Source of the DNA: an uncultured Psychrobacter sp.
GTDB taxonomy: Bacteria > Pseudomonadota > Gammaproteobacteria > Pseudomonadales > Moraxellaceae
Reading direction: 5' to 3'
NCBI RefSeq assembly: GCF_947488565.1
Contig: NZ_CANKZC010000001.1
Span: forward strand, 248,001 to 312,000
DNA: 64,000 nucleotides
Shown here one piece after another: positions 28,547 through 36,583 of the stretch. Position numbers and translations under genes: made by a program. How positions within the stretch are numbered: the stretch's first letter is position 1; each line of letters opens with the position of its first letter. A model generated the notes under the pieces. That model was not told where the DNA came from. It did not search any database and saw nothing but the letters and a program-made list of their open reading frames with translations.

Positions 28547-31003
28547 ATGTCATTTGCCTCTCTTACTACGATTACAGCAGCCTACATTAAGAAAAAGCCA
28601 ATGGCTATCACAGCGCCAGTAGCACTAGCAGCGACTTTGGTGCTAGTGCCTGCCTGTAGTACAGTCTCAGTCAATAAACAAACTCAGGCAAAAACCATCA
28701 ATACTCAGCGTGGTAGTATCGTCACTGATAACAAACTTAGTACCGCTACTTCCTCAACACTACTGTCCGCTGGCCTCAATGAGCAGGCTTGCATACAGTA
28801 TTTTGATCGATGTCTAGCACAGCTCACTGATAGCATGCTCGACGAACACTATAGAGCCGCGCTTGCTGTCTACGCTGAGCTTCACTATGCCAAAGCTCGT
28901 CAACTTGCTAATTTAAATGAATGCCAGCAGGCTTTGACACGGCCACCTCTTGACCCTTATTATGCCAACGCTCCTTTATCAGCTGAGGAAGCTAATACCC
29001 AACAGCGAAATACCGAAACTTGCGTCAATAGCTATCAAGCGCGGCTTTTTGACGCCATTAAACTTAGCTATACTTATCTGTTTTATGACAGTTTAGCCCA
29101 TGATTTTGAAGAGGCTAATTCGGATAAGGCTGTCACGCGTCAGCCAAACCGCATCCCAACCGATATCGATATCCAAACCCAAGATATCTATAATGCTGCC
29201 ACCAATAGCGTCGTTACACAGCTGTACAGATCAACAGACAGCTCAAATAACCTCATTGGCAGTACAAAAATAAACTATCTGTCACCCAGTACTACTATTA
29301 ATAATGGTAATAAAGCGGCAATCGCCAATCGAGCACCGTTACGTGGCAAACCCACCGATCAAATCAAAATCATGAATATTGAAGTTGATAATTATGACCT
29401 TAACGTCTATCTACCTAACGAAAATACCTACTTGCAAAATGCTCATAAACAGTCATCTGCCCTTGCCGATTTAACCTCAACTTATGAGCTGCGTCTATCG
29501 GGTCTGAACTCTGTCAGCAAGCGTCCAGGTTTGGGCATTGGTTTGGTGGCATCATTGGATGACCGTTATACCACCACCATTCGTCAGCTACTAGAATCCT
29601 CACTATCAGGTAAACTATCCAAAACGACGAATAATGACAGCATGGATGATAGCGCAGTAAGTACACGTATTTATCCTACTGGGCATTTACTGATGACAGG
29701 TTTCATTAAGCCCGCAGGTGACAGTGTACTTGACGTACTGAGTAGTAATGAGCTTAATATTCACTTATATAATCCTTATCGTAGTAATAGCGTCAATGTT
29801 CTTGGTAACGACTATCCGCTTGCTGCCAATTTCTCAGCAGGTTATGGTCTATGGCTGGCAGAAAACCAGCTCGACGGTGTCGGATATTTAAACTTACTGA
29901 CGCGGCGTCAAGAAGCAACGCTACCTAAGCTATTCATGCTTGAGCCTTATGATCCTAATAAGCGTGTTATCGTTATGATACATGGCTTGGCCTCTAGTCC
30001 TGCCACCTGGGTCAACCTAACTAACGATATATTCAATGACGATAAGCTACGTGACAACTATCAAGTATGGCAAATATTTTATCCGACCAATCTGCCTATT
30101 TTAGAAAACCGCTATCAGATTCAAAAATTACTCGAAACTACTTATCAGCAAACAGACCCTAACGGACAAAATCGTGCCAGTAAAAATAGCGTCATTATCA
30201 GTCATAGTATGGGCGCTCTTATTTCTCGTATGATGCTGTCTGACGATAACTTGGTGGACGATATAGACAGGCTTGATGACCAAAACATGCTTTCTATTAG
30301 TGAAAAAAGTAAGATTCGTGACGCTCTTAAACAATCTTTTGGCGAGCAACAATTAAAAACGCGTTTCGAGTTACAAGCACTACCACAAGTAGATACTGCT
30401 GTATTTTTGTCCGCGCCCTTTAGAGGCACTGACTATGCAGATCGCTGGTTTACCCGTGCTTTGCGCCGTATTGTGTACTTGCCGGTAGGTTTGATAAAAA
30501 CAGTCACTGACAATTTAGCCACCCTTGCAATTAAAGGCGATTTGGCACAAAACCCTTTAGGGGCATTATATCTACAAAACGGTGCCAGTCAATTGAGTAA
30601 CAAGTCCTCATTTATTCAATTAACCAAAGATATCACGATGAATGAGCGCATTACCTACCACTCAATTATTGCCAATAATGATACAGATATCACTCAAGGT
30701 TTGGCACAGATGCAGCCTGGTGGAGCTAGGATAGACTTATCCCAAGCGATAAAACCCGATACAAACAATGATACTGATACATCTTCTATACCAAGCGCGC
30801 CACTCGTCGCAGCGGTGATGGTGGATGAGGATATTAGTCAAGCGCTTACTGAGCGTTTATCCGATGGCATCGTGCCTTATACCAGCGCCCACCTTAAAGG
30901 CGCGGCTTCTGAAACCGTCATCAACGGTGGGCACAGTATCCAAACCAATCCGCAAACTATTTTGACATTAAGACGCATCTTGCACGAGCATTTGAAGCAA
31001 TAG
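28547..31003 (+). CDS. Large predicted lipoprotein with C-terminal alpha/beta-hydrolase domain
   Basis: 818 residues. The N-terminus has a hydrophobic segment ending LVPACSTV, a plausible though non-ideal lipobox (Pro at -2), so membrane anchoring is likely. Residues ~40-470 match nothing I recognise. The C-terminal third is an alpha/beta hydrolase: oxyanion-hole MIHGLASSP (477-485), nucleophile elbow SHSMG with Ser554, Asp773 in SDGIVPY and His796 in NGGHS. This arrangement fits a lipase, esterase or acyltransferase acting on envelope lipids. The substrate is unknown. Codon use matches the neighbours. No terminator was seen between it and cioA, but the 380-bp gap suggests separate transcription. 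Confidence 0.85.
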   Translation: MSFASLTTITAAYIKKKPMAITAPVALAATLVLVPACSTVSVNKQTQAKTINTQRGSIVTDNKLSTATSSTLLSAGLNEQACIQYFDRCLAQLTDSMLDEHYRAALAVYAELHYAKARQLANLNECQQALTRPPLDPYYANAPLSAEEANTQQRNTETCVNSYQARLFDAIKLSYTYLFYDSLAHDFEEANSDKAVTRQPNRIPTDIDIQTQDIYNAATNSVVTQLYRSTDSSNNLIGSTKINYLSPSTTINNGNKAAIANRAPLRGKPTDQIKIMNIEVDNYDLNVYLPNENTYLQNAHKQSSALADLTSTYELRLSGLNSVSKRPGLGIGLVASLDDRYTTTIRQLLESSLSGKLSKTTNNDSMDDSAVSTRIYPTGHLLMTGFIKPAGDSVLDVLSSNELNIHLYNPYRSNSVNVLGNDYPLAANFSAGYGLWLAENQLDGVGYLNLLTRRQEATLPKLFMLEPYDPNKRVIVMIHGLASSPATWVNLTNDIFNDDKLRDNYQVWQIFYPTNLPILENRYQIQKLLETTYQQTDPNGQNRASKNSVIISHSMGALISRMMLSDDNLVDDIDRLDDQNMLSISEKSKIRDALKQSFGEQQLKTRFELQALPQVDTAVFLSAPFRGTDYADRWFTRALRRIVYLPVGLIKTVTDNLATLAIKGDLAQNPLGALYLQNGASQLSNKSSFIQLTKDITMNERITYHSIIANNDTDITQGLAQMQPGGARIDLSQAIKPDTNNDTDTSSIPSAPLVAAVMVDEDISQALTERLSDGIVPYTSAHLKGAASETVINGGHSIQTNPQTILTLRRILHEHLKQ

Positions 31004-31281
31004 CATCCATTATAAATAATTGTTAAATATATCTTTATTATCAGCAACTATTAATGACGGTCGAGTAGTCATTAGGTTAACAACGCTTACTATGCACAGC
31101 TTGCGTGTGTACCTAGGGTGGCGCATAATGTATGCACATTAATACATATTGATTTACGTATTTCATAGACAAATGACTTTAATTTATAAGGATATAGATT
31201 ACCTATTACAGCTAAATAGTATTTGTATAAACTATCTTTATATAAAACGTCCTTAGCTAAATGTCGTTTGTAGCTAAATAA

Positions 31282-31404
31282 CACTTGGCTATTGCCCGTA
31301 ACGTTTATACCACTGATTACGGACAGTTACTTGAGCGTATCATGGAAGCCATCGCTAGTCAGCTAACAGGTAAAGGTAACCGTTTATGTTCGCTACGTTT
31401 ATGA
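31282..31404 (+). other. Short open frame overlapping the cioA start
   Basis: A 40-codon open stretch upstream of and overlapping cioA (ATG at 31342, stop TGA 31402-31404). Its codon use (CGT, AAC, GTT, GGT) is like that of real genes, unlike the AT-rich DNA just upstream. The stop overlaps an in-frame cioA ATG at 31401 as ATGA. It could be a leader peptide coupled to cioA translation, a decayed gene end, or chance. No strong ribosome site precedes it. The rest of the 31004-31385 interval is AT-rich and carries the cio promoter region. I found no good FNR/Anr palindrome. Confidence 0.3.
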
Positions 31405-32894
31405 TCGATCAGATGGACGCGCTGATGCTAGCACGTATCCAGTTTGCTTTTGTTATCTCTTTTCATATTGTTTTTCCTGCCTTTTCTATCGGACTTGCCA
31501 GCTTTTTAACTGTGCTCGAATTTCGCTGGTTAAAAACAGGCGAGCCTATTTATGCAGAAGTTTATAAGCACTGGGTAAAAATATTTGCTGTCGTTTTTGG
31601 TATGGGTGTCGTATCGGGTGTGGTCATGTCCTACCAGTTTGGTACCAACTGGGCAGTATTTTCAGACAAAGCTGGCAACGTTTTGGGGCCTCTACTAGCT
31701 TACGAAGTACTGACCGCCTTTTTCTTAGAAGCTTCTTTTCTTGGTATCATGTTGTTTGGTTGGGGACGCGTGAGCAAGCGTATGCACTTTGCCTCAACTG
31801 CGATTGTAGCCGTTGGTACGCTCATTTCAGGGTTTTGGATTTTGGCGGCCAACAGCTTTATGCAAACACCGCAAGGCTTTATGGTTGGCGCTGATGGTTT
31901 GCTCTATCCGACCAACTGGCTTGAGGTTATTTTTAACCCCTCATTCCCGTTCCGCTACGCACATATGATGACAGCAGCGTTCTTGACCACTGCCTTTGTG
32001 ATTGGTGGTATCGGTGCCTACTATATCCAATCCAAAAAACATACTGAACATCGCAAACATGGTCGCGTGATGTTAGGTATGGCAATGGTGATGGCTATTT
32101 TTGTTGCGCCAGCGCAGGTATTGATTGGCGATATGCATGGTCTAAATACGCTTGAGCACCAACCTGCTAAAGTTGCAGCGATGGAAGGACTTTGGGAAGA
32201 TGAGCGCGGGGCGCCATTGGTCCTATTTGGCATCCCAGACCAAGAGGCACAAAAAAACCATTATGAAGTTAAAATCCCTTATTTATCTGGTTTGATTTTG
32301 ACTCACTCGTTGGATGGTGAAGTTAAAGGGCTTAAAAATTGGGCACCAGAGGATCAACCTTATGTCCCGATTGTATTTTGGTCATTCCGCGTCATGGTGG
32401 GTATTGGCACGCTGATGGTTCTAGTAGGATTGTTTAGTCTCTACAAATACTTCAAAAAGCAACAATTTGATCCTAAGAGTAAGTGGTTCCACCGTGCGTG
32501 GATGATGATGACGCCACTTGGTTTTGTCGCACTACTCGCCGGCTGGTTTGTGACTGAAACAGGCCGTCAACCGTGGACGGTATATGAGGTGATACGTACG
32601 GCTGAAAGTATGTCACCCGTTGCCGCCCAACAAGTGGCAACGACATTGATTGGCTTTATTGTGCTGTATATTTTTGTTTTTGGTGCGGGTAGTTTTTATA
32701 TCTTACGCTTAATTGCTCAAGGACCAAAACCTTATGAAGATCCTTCAGATGATAACTTCTATGAGCACTCTATTACCGAAGGGCAAGGTCGCACATTGAG
32801 TGGTGATAGTAATCCTTCTGAAAACACTAAGAAAGATGATACAGAAGATCTTGATACGCCAGCGAATGATGAAAAAGACGGAGGGTTGCGCTAA
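31386..32894 (+). CDS. cioA: Cyanide-insensitive bd-type quinol oxidase subunit I
   Basis: Haem-bearing subunit of a cytochrome bd-family ubiquinol oxidase in the inner membrane. The haem-ligand segment ISFHIVFPAFSIGLA, the acidic proton-path segment YEVLTAFFLEASFLGIM, the second haem His in RYAHMMTAAF and the quinol-loop motif TGRQPWTVYEVIRT are all present. The 502-residue length and short Q loop point to the CIO type, not E. coli CydA. The C-terminus is a polar, acidic tail. The start at 31386 has AAAGGTAA ten bases upstream; an alternative ATG at 31401 is possible. The stop shares its last base with the cioB start region, so the two are translationally coupled. Confidence 0.95.
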   Translation: MFATFMIDQMDALMLARIQFAFVISFHIVFPAFSIGLASFLTVLEFRWLKTGEPIYAEVYKHWVKIFAVVFGMGVVSGVVMSYQFGTNWAVFSDKAGNVLGPLLAYEVLTAFFLEASFLGIMLFGWGRVSKRMHFASTAIVAVGTLISGFWILAANSFMQTPQGFMVGADGLLYPTNWLEVIFNPSFPFRYAHMMTAAFLTTAFVIGGIGAYYIQSKKHTEHRKHGRVMLGMAMVMAIFVAPAQVLIGDMHGLNTLEHQPAKVAAMEGLWEDERGAPLVLFGIPDQEAQKNHYEVKIPYLSGLILTHSLDGEVKGLKNWAPEDQPYVPIVFWSFRVMVGIGTLMVLVGLFSLYKYFKKQQFDPKSKWFHRAWMMMTPLGFVALLAGWFVTETGRQPWTVYEVIRTAESMSPVAAQQVATTLIGFIVLYIFVFGAGSFYILRLIAQGPKPYEDPSDDNFYEHSITEGQGRTLSGDSNPSENTKKDDTEDLDTPANDEKDGGLR

Positions 32895-33910
32895 TGTTTA
32901 ACTACGGCGATGTATTAGACTTACCTTTGATTTGGGGCGGGCTCATTGCTCTTTCTGTCTTTATTTATGTACTGCTTGATGGCTTTGATTTAGGTTGCGG
33001 GATTTTATTCCCGTTTGCAGGCTCGGACAAAAACCGTAGCCGGATGATGAACTCTATTGCGCCCTTTTGGGATGGTAATGAGACTTGGTTGGTATTGGGC
33101 GGTGGCGGCTTGTTCGCCGCTTTCCCAGTCGCTTACGGTATCATTATGACTGGGCTATATCTGCCCGTTACCGCTATGCTATTTGGTCTCATTATGCGTG
33201 GGGTTGCGTTTGAGTTTCGCTTTAAAGCCTCTTCACGCCGTCATGTCTGGGATACCTTCTTTTTTGTAGGTTCTGTGATTGCCACTTTCTCTCAAGGGAT
33301 CATGCTCGGTGCCTTGGTACAAGGATTAGAAGCAAGCAATCGTTTGTATACGGGCGGTCCTTTTGACTGGTTCTCACCATTCCCAATCATGTGCGGGTTC
33401 GCACTTATTATTGGTTATGCACTACTTGGTTCTACTTGGCTTATCATCAAAACCGAACACAAACTACAGGTCTGGGCGCGTAAAGTCTCCAGCTGGATGT
33501 TAATGGCGTTAGTAGCCGCAATGATTGCCGTCACAGTATCTATGTTCTTCTCCGATATCGATGCACTTGAAGGCTGGTTTAGCTTCCCAGGCTTGCTCTA
33601 TCTTGCGCCAATGCCACTTATTGTTGTATTGCTATTCTTTTTAATGCGTAAAGACTTAAATACTGAGCGCGAGTACCGCCCATTTTTATTGACGGTTGCT
33701 CTATTTTTAATGGGTTATATTGGTGTTTGTTTTGCTATATTCCCTTATATAGTCCCGTATCAGATGACGATTTATGAGGCAGCAGCGGCTGACACTTCGC
33801 TCTCCTTTATGCTGATTGGTGCAGTTATTATGCTACCGATTATCTTAAGCTATACCGCTTTTGCGTATTATACTTTTAAGGGAAAATCTGATCACAATCC
33901 TATGTACTAA
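32894..33910 (+). CDS. cioB: Cyanide-insensitive bd-type quinol oxidase subunit II
   Basis: Structural subunit of the oxidase, eight to nine membrane helices, 338 residues. The start WGGLIALSVFIYVLLDGFDLG, then the conserved SIAPFWDGNETWLVLGGGGLFAAFP, define the CydB family. The last base of the cioA TAA is the A of this ATG, a tight operon overlap. It assembles with CioA to reduce oxygen using ubiquinol, without proton pumping. A DUF2474-like gene follows 87 bp downstream. Confidence 0.96.
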   Translation: MFNYGDVLDLPLIWGGLIALSVFIYVLLDGFDLGCGILFPFAGSDKNRSRMMNSIAPFWDGNETWLVLGGGGLFAAFPVAYGIIMTGLYLPVTAMLFGLIMRGVAFEFRFKASSRRHVWDTFFFVGSVIATFSQGIMLGALVQGLEASNRLYTGGPFDWFSPFPIMCGFALIIGYALLGSTWLIIKTEHKLQVWARKVSSWMLMALVAAMIAVTVSMFFSDIDALEGWFSFPGLLYLAPMPLIVVLLFFLMRKDLNTEREYRPFLLTVALFLMGYIGVCFAIFPYIVPYQMTIYEAAAADTSLSFMLIGAVIMLPIILSYTAFAYYTFKGKSDHNPMY

Positions 33911-33997
33911 TGACTAATAACGGTATAAATTGGAATGACTGTGGCGGCCGTGTTAAATGACACCAGCCACAAACAAAAAGCAAATGGGGAGGTTCCC

Positions 33998-34114
33998 ATG
34001 AAAAAGCTCAGTAAAAAACAATCGCAGTGGGCATGGTTCATTGGTCTATATCTGGCAGGTTTTTTAGTTATCTTCACTATTGCTCAATTAATCAAATTGG
34101 CAATGGGCGTTTAA
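33998..34114 (+). CDS. DUF2474-like small membrane protein, third gene of the cio operon
   Basis: A 38-residue protein. A basic N-terminus (MKKLSKKQSQ) is followed by WAWFIGLYLAGFLVIFTIAQ and one membrane helix. This fits DUF2474, a family of tiny proteins encoded right after cioB, analogous in position to CydX of the E. coli enzyme. It is likely an accessory subunit that stabilises the oxidase. A strong GGGGAGG ribosome site lies 6-12 bases before the ATG, and a terminator follows directly. The family call is from motif and context only. Confidence 0.85.
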   Translation: MKKLSKKQSQWAWFIGLYLAGFLVIFTIAQLIKLAMGV

Positions 34115-34137
34115 ACTATTATCTAAATAATAAAAAA

Positions 34138-34170
34138 ACAGCGCTAATCTTATGATCAGCGCTGCTTTTT
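34138..34170. terminator. Bidirectional terminator between the cio operon and murU
   Basis: CAGCGCT and AGCGCTG pair around an 11-base loop. T-rich DNA follows on the plus side (GCTTTTTTAT) and an A-run on the other side gives a T-run for the opposite strand. It serves the convergent cio and murU transcripts. Confidence 0.9.
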
Positions 34171-34193
34171 TATGTATCCAGTTTTTTTATTAA

Positions 34194-34922
34194 TCAAACA
34201 CCGCAATGATTATCAGCGCCTTTACTGTTAATAAAGTCATTTATCTGCTCTAAGCGCTCTGGTGTGCCGACGTCTATCCAATTATCAGTGATAACCTCAG
34301 CGGTAATCTGAAACTTAAGCATCGCTTGCTTGAGTAGTGGTGCTAGTGCTGCCGGTTGTCCTGCGACCAAGCCATCAACCAAACTGGGGGACATTACGCT
34401 AATACCAGCAAAAGTATACTTGTCTGCCTCACCAATTGGAGTCTCACTGGCAAGCCCATTATTAATAGCAAAGTCACCGCCATTATTATGCTCTGGATTA
34501 TCGATTAATAATAGATGTGCGCGCTGATCGGCACTCAGCGTATAATCTTGCAATTGCGCAAATTCATAGGTCGTCCAGACATCAGAGTTGACTAGAAGAA
34601 AAGGCTCATCTCGTAATTTACCCGTTTGTAACGCTTGAAAAATGCCGCCTGCGGTCTCTAAAGGCTCATCATCTTCAACCGACCAATGCAAATTCACCCC
34701 ATATTGCGACCCATCGCCTAGGGTATTCATTAGCTTGTCAGCAAGCCACGAGACATTGATAGTAATATCAATGATGCCCGCGGCTTGTAATGCCTTTATA
34801 TGCCAGACAATCAGCGGCTGTCCACCTACTTCAACTAACGGTTTTGGGGTCTCAAGAGTCAATGGACGCAGACGTGTCCCCTTACCAGCTGCCAAAATCA
34901 TCGCTTGGGTTATAACAGACAT
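34194..34922 (-). CDS. murU: N-acetylmuramate alpha-1-phosphate uridylyltransferase
   Basis: Converts MurNAc-1-phosphate and UTP to UDP-MurNAc in the peptidoglycan recycling route that bypasses MurA. The nucleotidyltransferase signature LAAGKGTRLRPLTLETPKPL is at residues 10-29, followed by the metal/nucleotide segment LVNSDVWT and the C-terminal NWIDVGTPERL. 242 residues, close to Pseudomonas MurU. GGAG lies 6-9 bases before the ATG. It follows amgK on the same strand with a 56-bp gap, the same pairing known in Pseudomonas, so the specific function is well supported by context. The route is associated with intrinsic fosfomycin tolerance. Confidence 0.92.
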   Translation of the reverse strand: MSVITQAMILAAGKGTRLRPLTLETPKPLVEVGGQPLIVWHIKALQAAGIIDITINVSWLADKLMNTLGDGSQYGVNLHWSVEDDEPLETAGGIFQALQTGKLRDEPFLLVNSDVWTTYEFAQLQDYTLSADQRAHLLLIDNPEHNNGGDFAINNGLASETPIGEADKYTFAGISVMSPSLVDGLVAGQPAALAPLLKQAMLKFQITAEVITDNWIDVGTPERLEQINDFINSKGADNHCGV

Positions 34923-34978
34923 GCACGCTCCTTATTAACATTATTATTTTAATAATCGAATTAATTCATCAACACCTA

Positions 34979-36115
34979 TTACGATGCAAACTTATTTTGA
35001 TAAGCAGGTAATACGCTATTTTTTAGCCATTGATTAAAGGGTAATATAGCTTGCTTCATAGCATCACTGCCTTGCTCAGCCAGCCAGTCTAACTCAAAGA
35101 CAAGATCGCGCATGACTTTTGGAATATCAGCTAAATAGCGGTTTTTACCATCGCGCTCAGACAACCGAATAAAAATGCCCAATACTTTTAGATGTCGTTG
35201 TACACCCATTACATTTAGGTCATGTTCAAACTGCTCAGCACTGTTCGCTGTCGGTAGCATTGCTTGCTGTTGCAATTGCCAAAAATCATAGACCCAACTT
35301 GACACTTGATTTTCTGGCCACTCTACATAAGCATCACGTACTAACGATACCAAATCATAAGTATAGGCACCGATGACAGCATCTTGAAAATCAATGACGC
35401 CTAAACGCGAATGATCTGCTTGATCTTGCATTAAGTTTCGACTGTGATAATCACGATGAACAACCACCTGTGGTTGGGTCAAAATATCATTGATTAGGGC
35501 AGATTTTAGATTTTCCCATAATTTCTCATCAAGGCTGACACCAATATAAGGTATGAACCAATCACGGAACAAATCCATTTCTCGATTGAGCATTGCACTA
35601 TCATAATCTGGTAGTTCATGCTCTACGCAAGCTATCTGCACAGGTGTTTTTTGTAGCTCAACCAATGTGTTCATCGCCAATTGATAGCACTCATTAACCT
35701 TATCAATTGGCGCATCAACCAATAAGTGCGCAAACTCAATCGCTCCAAAGTCTTGCAGGACCAAAAACCCTTGTGCCATATCTTGAGCAATAAGATCTGG
35801 TACATTGACTGCAGGCGTCATCAGCTTAGTGACATTGACAAACTGCTGCATTGCTTCTTGCTCATCAGCAGAGTCCATAACGATATACCTTGCCGTCGGG
35901 GTATCATCGCTACTAGTGTTATCAAACAGCTGTATACGGTGGTACTGACGCGCACTAGCATCCCCCGGTAAGCTGTCAAGCACAAAGGTCTGATCTACAA
36001 ATACTTGCTGCAACCAGTTCTCTAATTGCTGCTGACGAGTACTATTATCGACATCAGTATTGTTATTAATATCGGTATCGGGCTGTAAAGTCATATTGTC
36101 TGTCATAAAGGGCAT
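34979..36115 (-). CDS. amgK: Anomeric MurNAc/GlcNAc kinase
   Basis: Phosphorylates the anomeric hydroxyl of MurNAc or GlcNAc released from the wall, giving the substrate of MurU. The fold is the aminoglycoside phosphotransferase type: Brenner motif VVHRDYHSRNLM with catalytic Asp222, then the metal-binding GVIDFQDAVIGAYTYDLVSL. At 378 residues it has an N-terminal polar stretch of about 30 residues beyond the core. The ribosome site is poor and the start may be the ATG at residue 4 or 8. It is upstream of murU in one operon and divergent from lptD, as in Pseudomonas. A general kinase label would be the cautious alternative. Confidence 0.9.
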   Translation of the reverse strand: MPFMTDNMTLQPDTDINNNTDVDNSTRQQQLENWLQQVFVDQTFVLDSLPGDASARQYHRIQLFDNTSSDDTPTARYIVMDSADEQEAMQQFVNVTKLMTPAVNVPDLIAQDMAQGFLVLQDFGAIEFAHLLVDAPIDKVNECYQLAMNTLVELQKTPVQIACVEHELPDYDSAMLNREMDLFRDWFIPYIGVSLDEKLWENLKSALINDILTQPQVVVHRDYHSRNLMQDQADHSRLGVIDFQDAVIGAYTYDLVSLVRDAYVEWPENQVSSWVYDFWQLQQQAMLPTANSAEQFEHDLNVMGVQRHLKVLGIFIRLSERDGKNRYLADIPKVMRDLVFELDWLAEQGSDAMKQAILPFNQWLKNSVLPAYQNKFAS

Positions 36116-36583
36116 CGCAGGTTAACAGTCAATAAGCTTAAGTACTTGATAATTGTAAGAACAATAATGTTGAAAATACAATTGTTAAAAATACCTAGTA
36201 TTAATGACTAAATTAGTAATAAATAAAGTGAATACTTGCTAAAATGACGGGCTGTTTTTATTTGCTGGACGTTTTAGGTTATTTTTAAGGCTCGCTTTAG
36301 GCGCTGTGCTGAGCAGTAACCGTAGAAACGTCTTGCTCCGTCAGAAAATTTGATGAATAGTGTAGCTGATTTGGTTTTTTTTGACTATGATAAGTCGTCA
36401 ATAGTTGTAATATGATTGTATATTTAAATTCATATTACCGTATAGTGGTCAAAAATATGACTACCCTCAGCTTACTTTTATTGTCGCAGGCTGATTTTTA
36501 TAACTTCGGCTTAAACATAAAACGACATTAATATTTACAACTGAATCAAATATCGCAACCCCATAGGCTTTGCAATCATAGGT
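36116..36583. other. Divergent interval between amgK and lptD
   Basis: 468 bp holding both promoters. A slightly GC-richer patch lies at about 36285-36350 in otherwise AT-rich DNA. I see no open frame with a ribosome site, no terminator and no recognised operator. Confidence 0.4.

Noticed and set aside
31090..31284. 64-codon minus-strand frame upstream of cioA
   Set aside because: No ribosome site, Tyr/Lys/Leu-rich as expected of chance frames in AT-rich DNA; it overlaps the cio promoter region.
31004..31385. FNR/Anr site upstream of cioA
   Set aside because: Looked for a TTGAT-N4-ATCAA palindrome and found none convincing.
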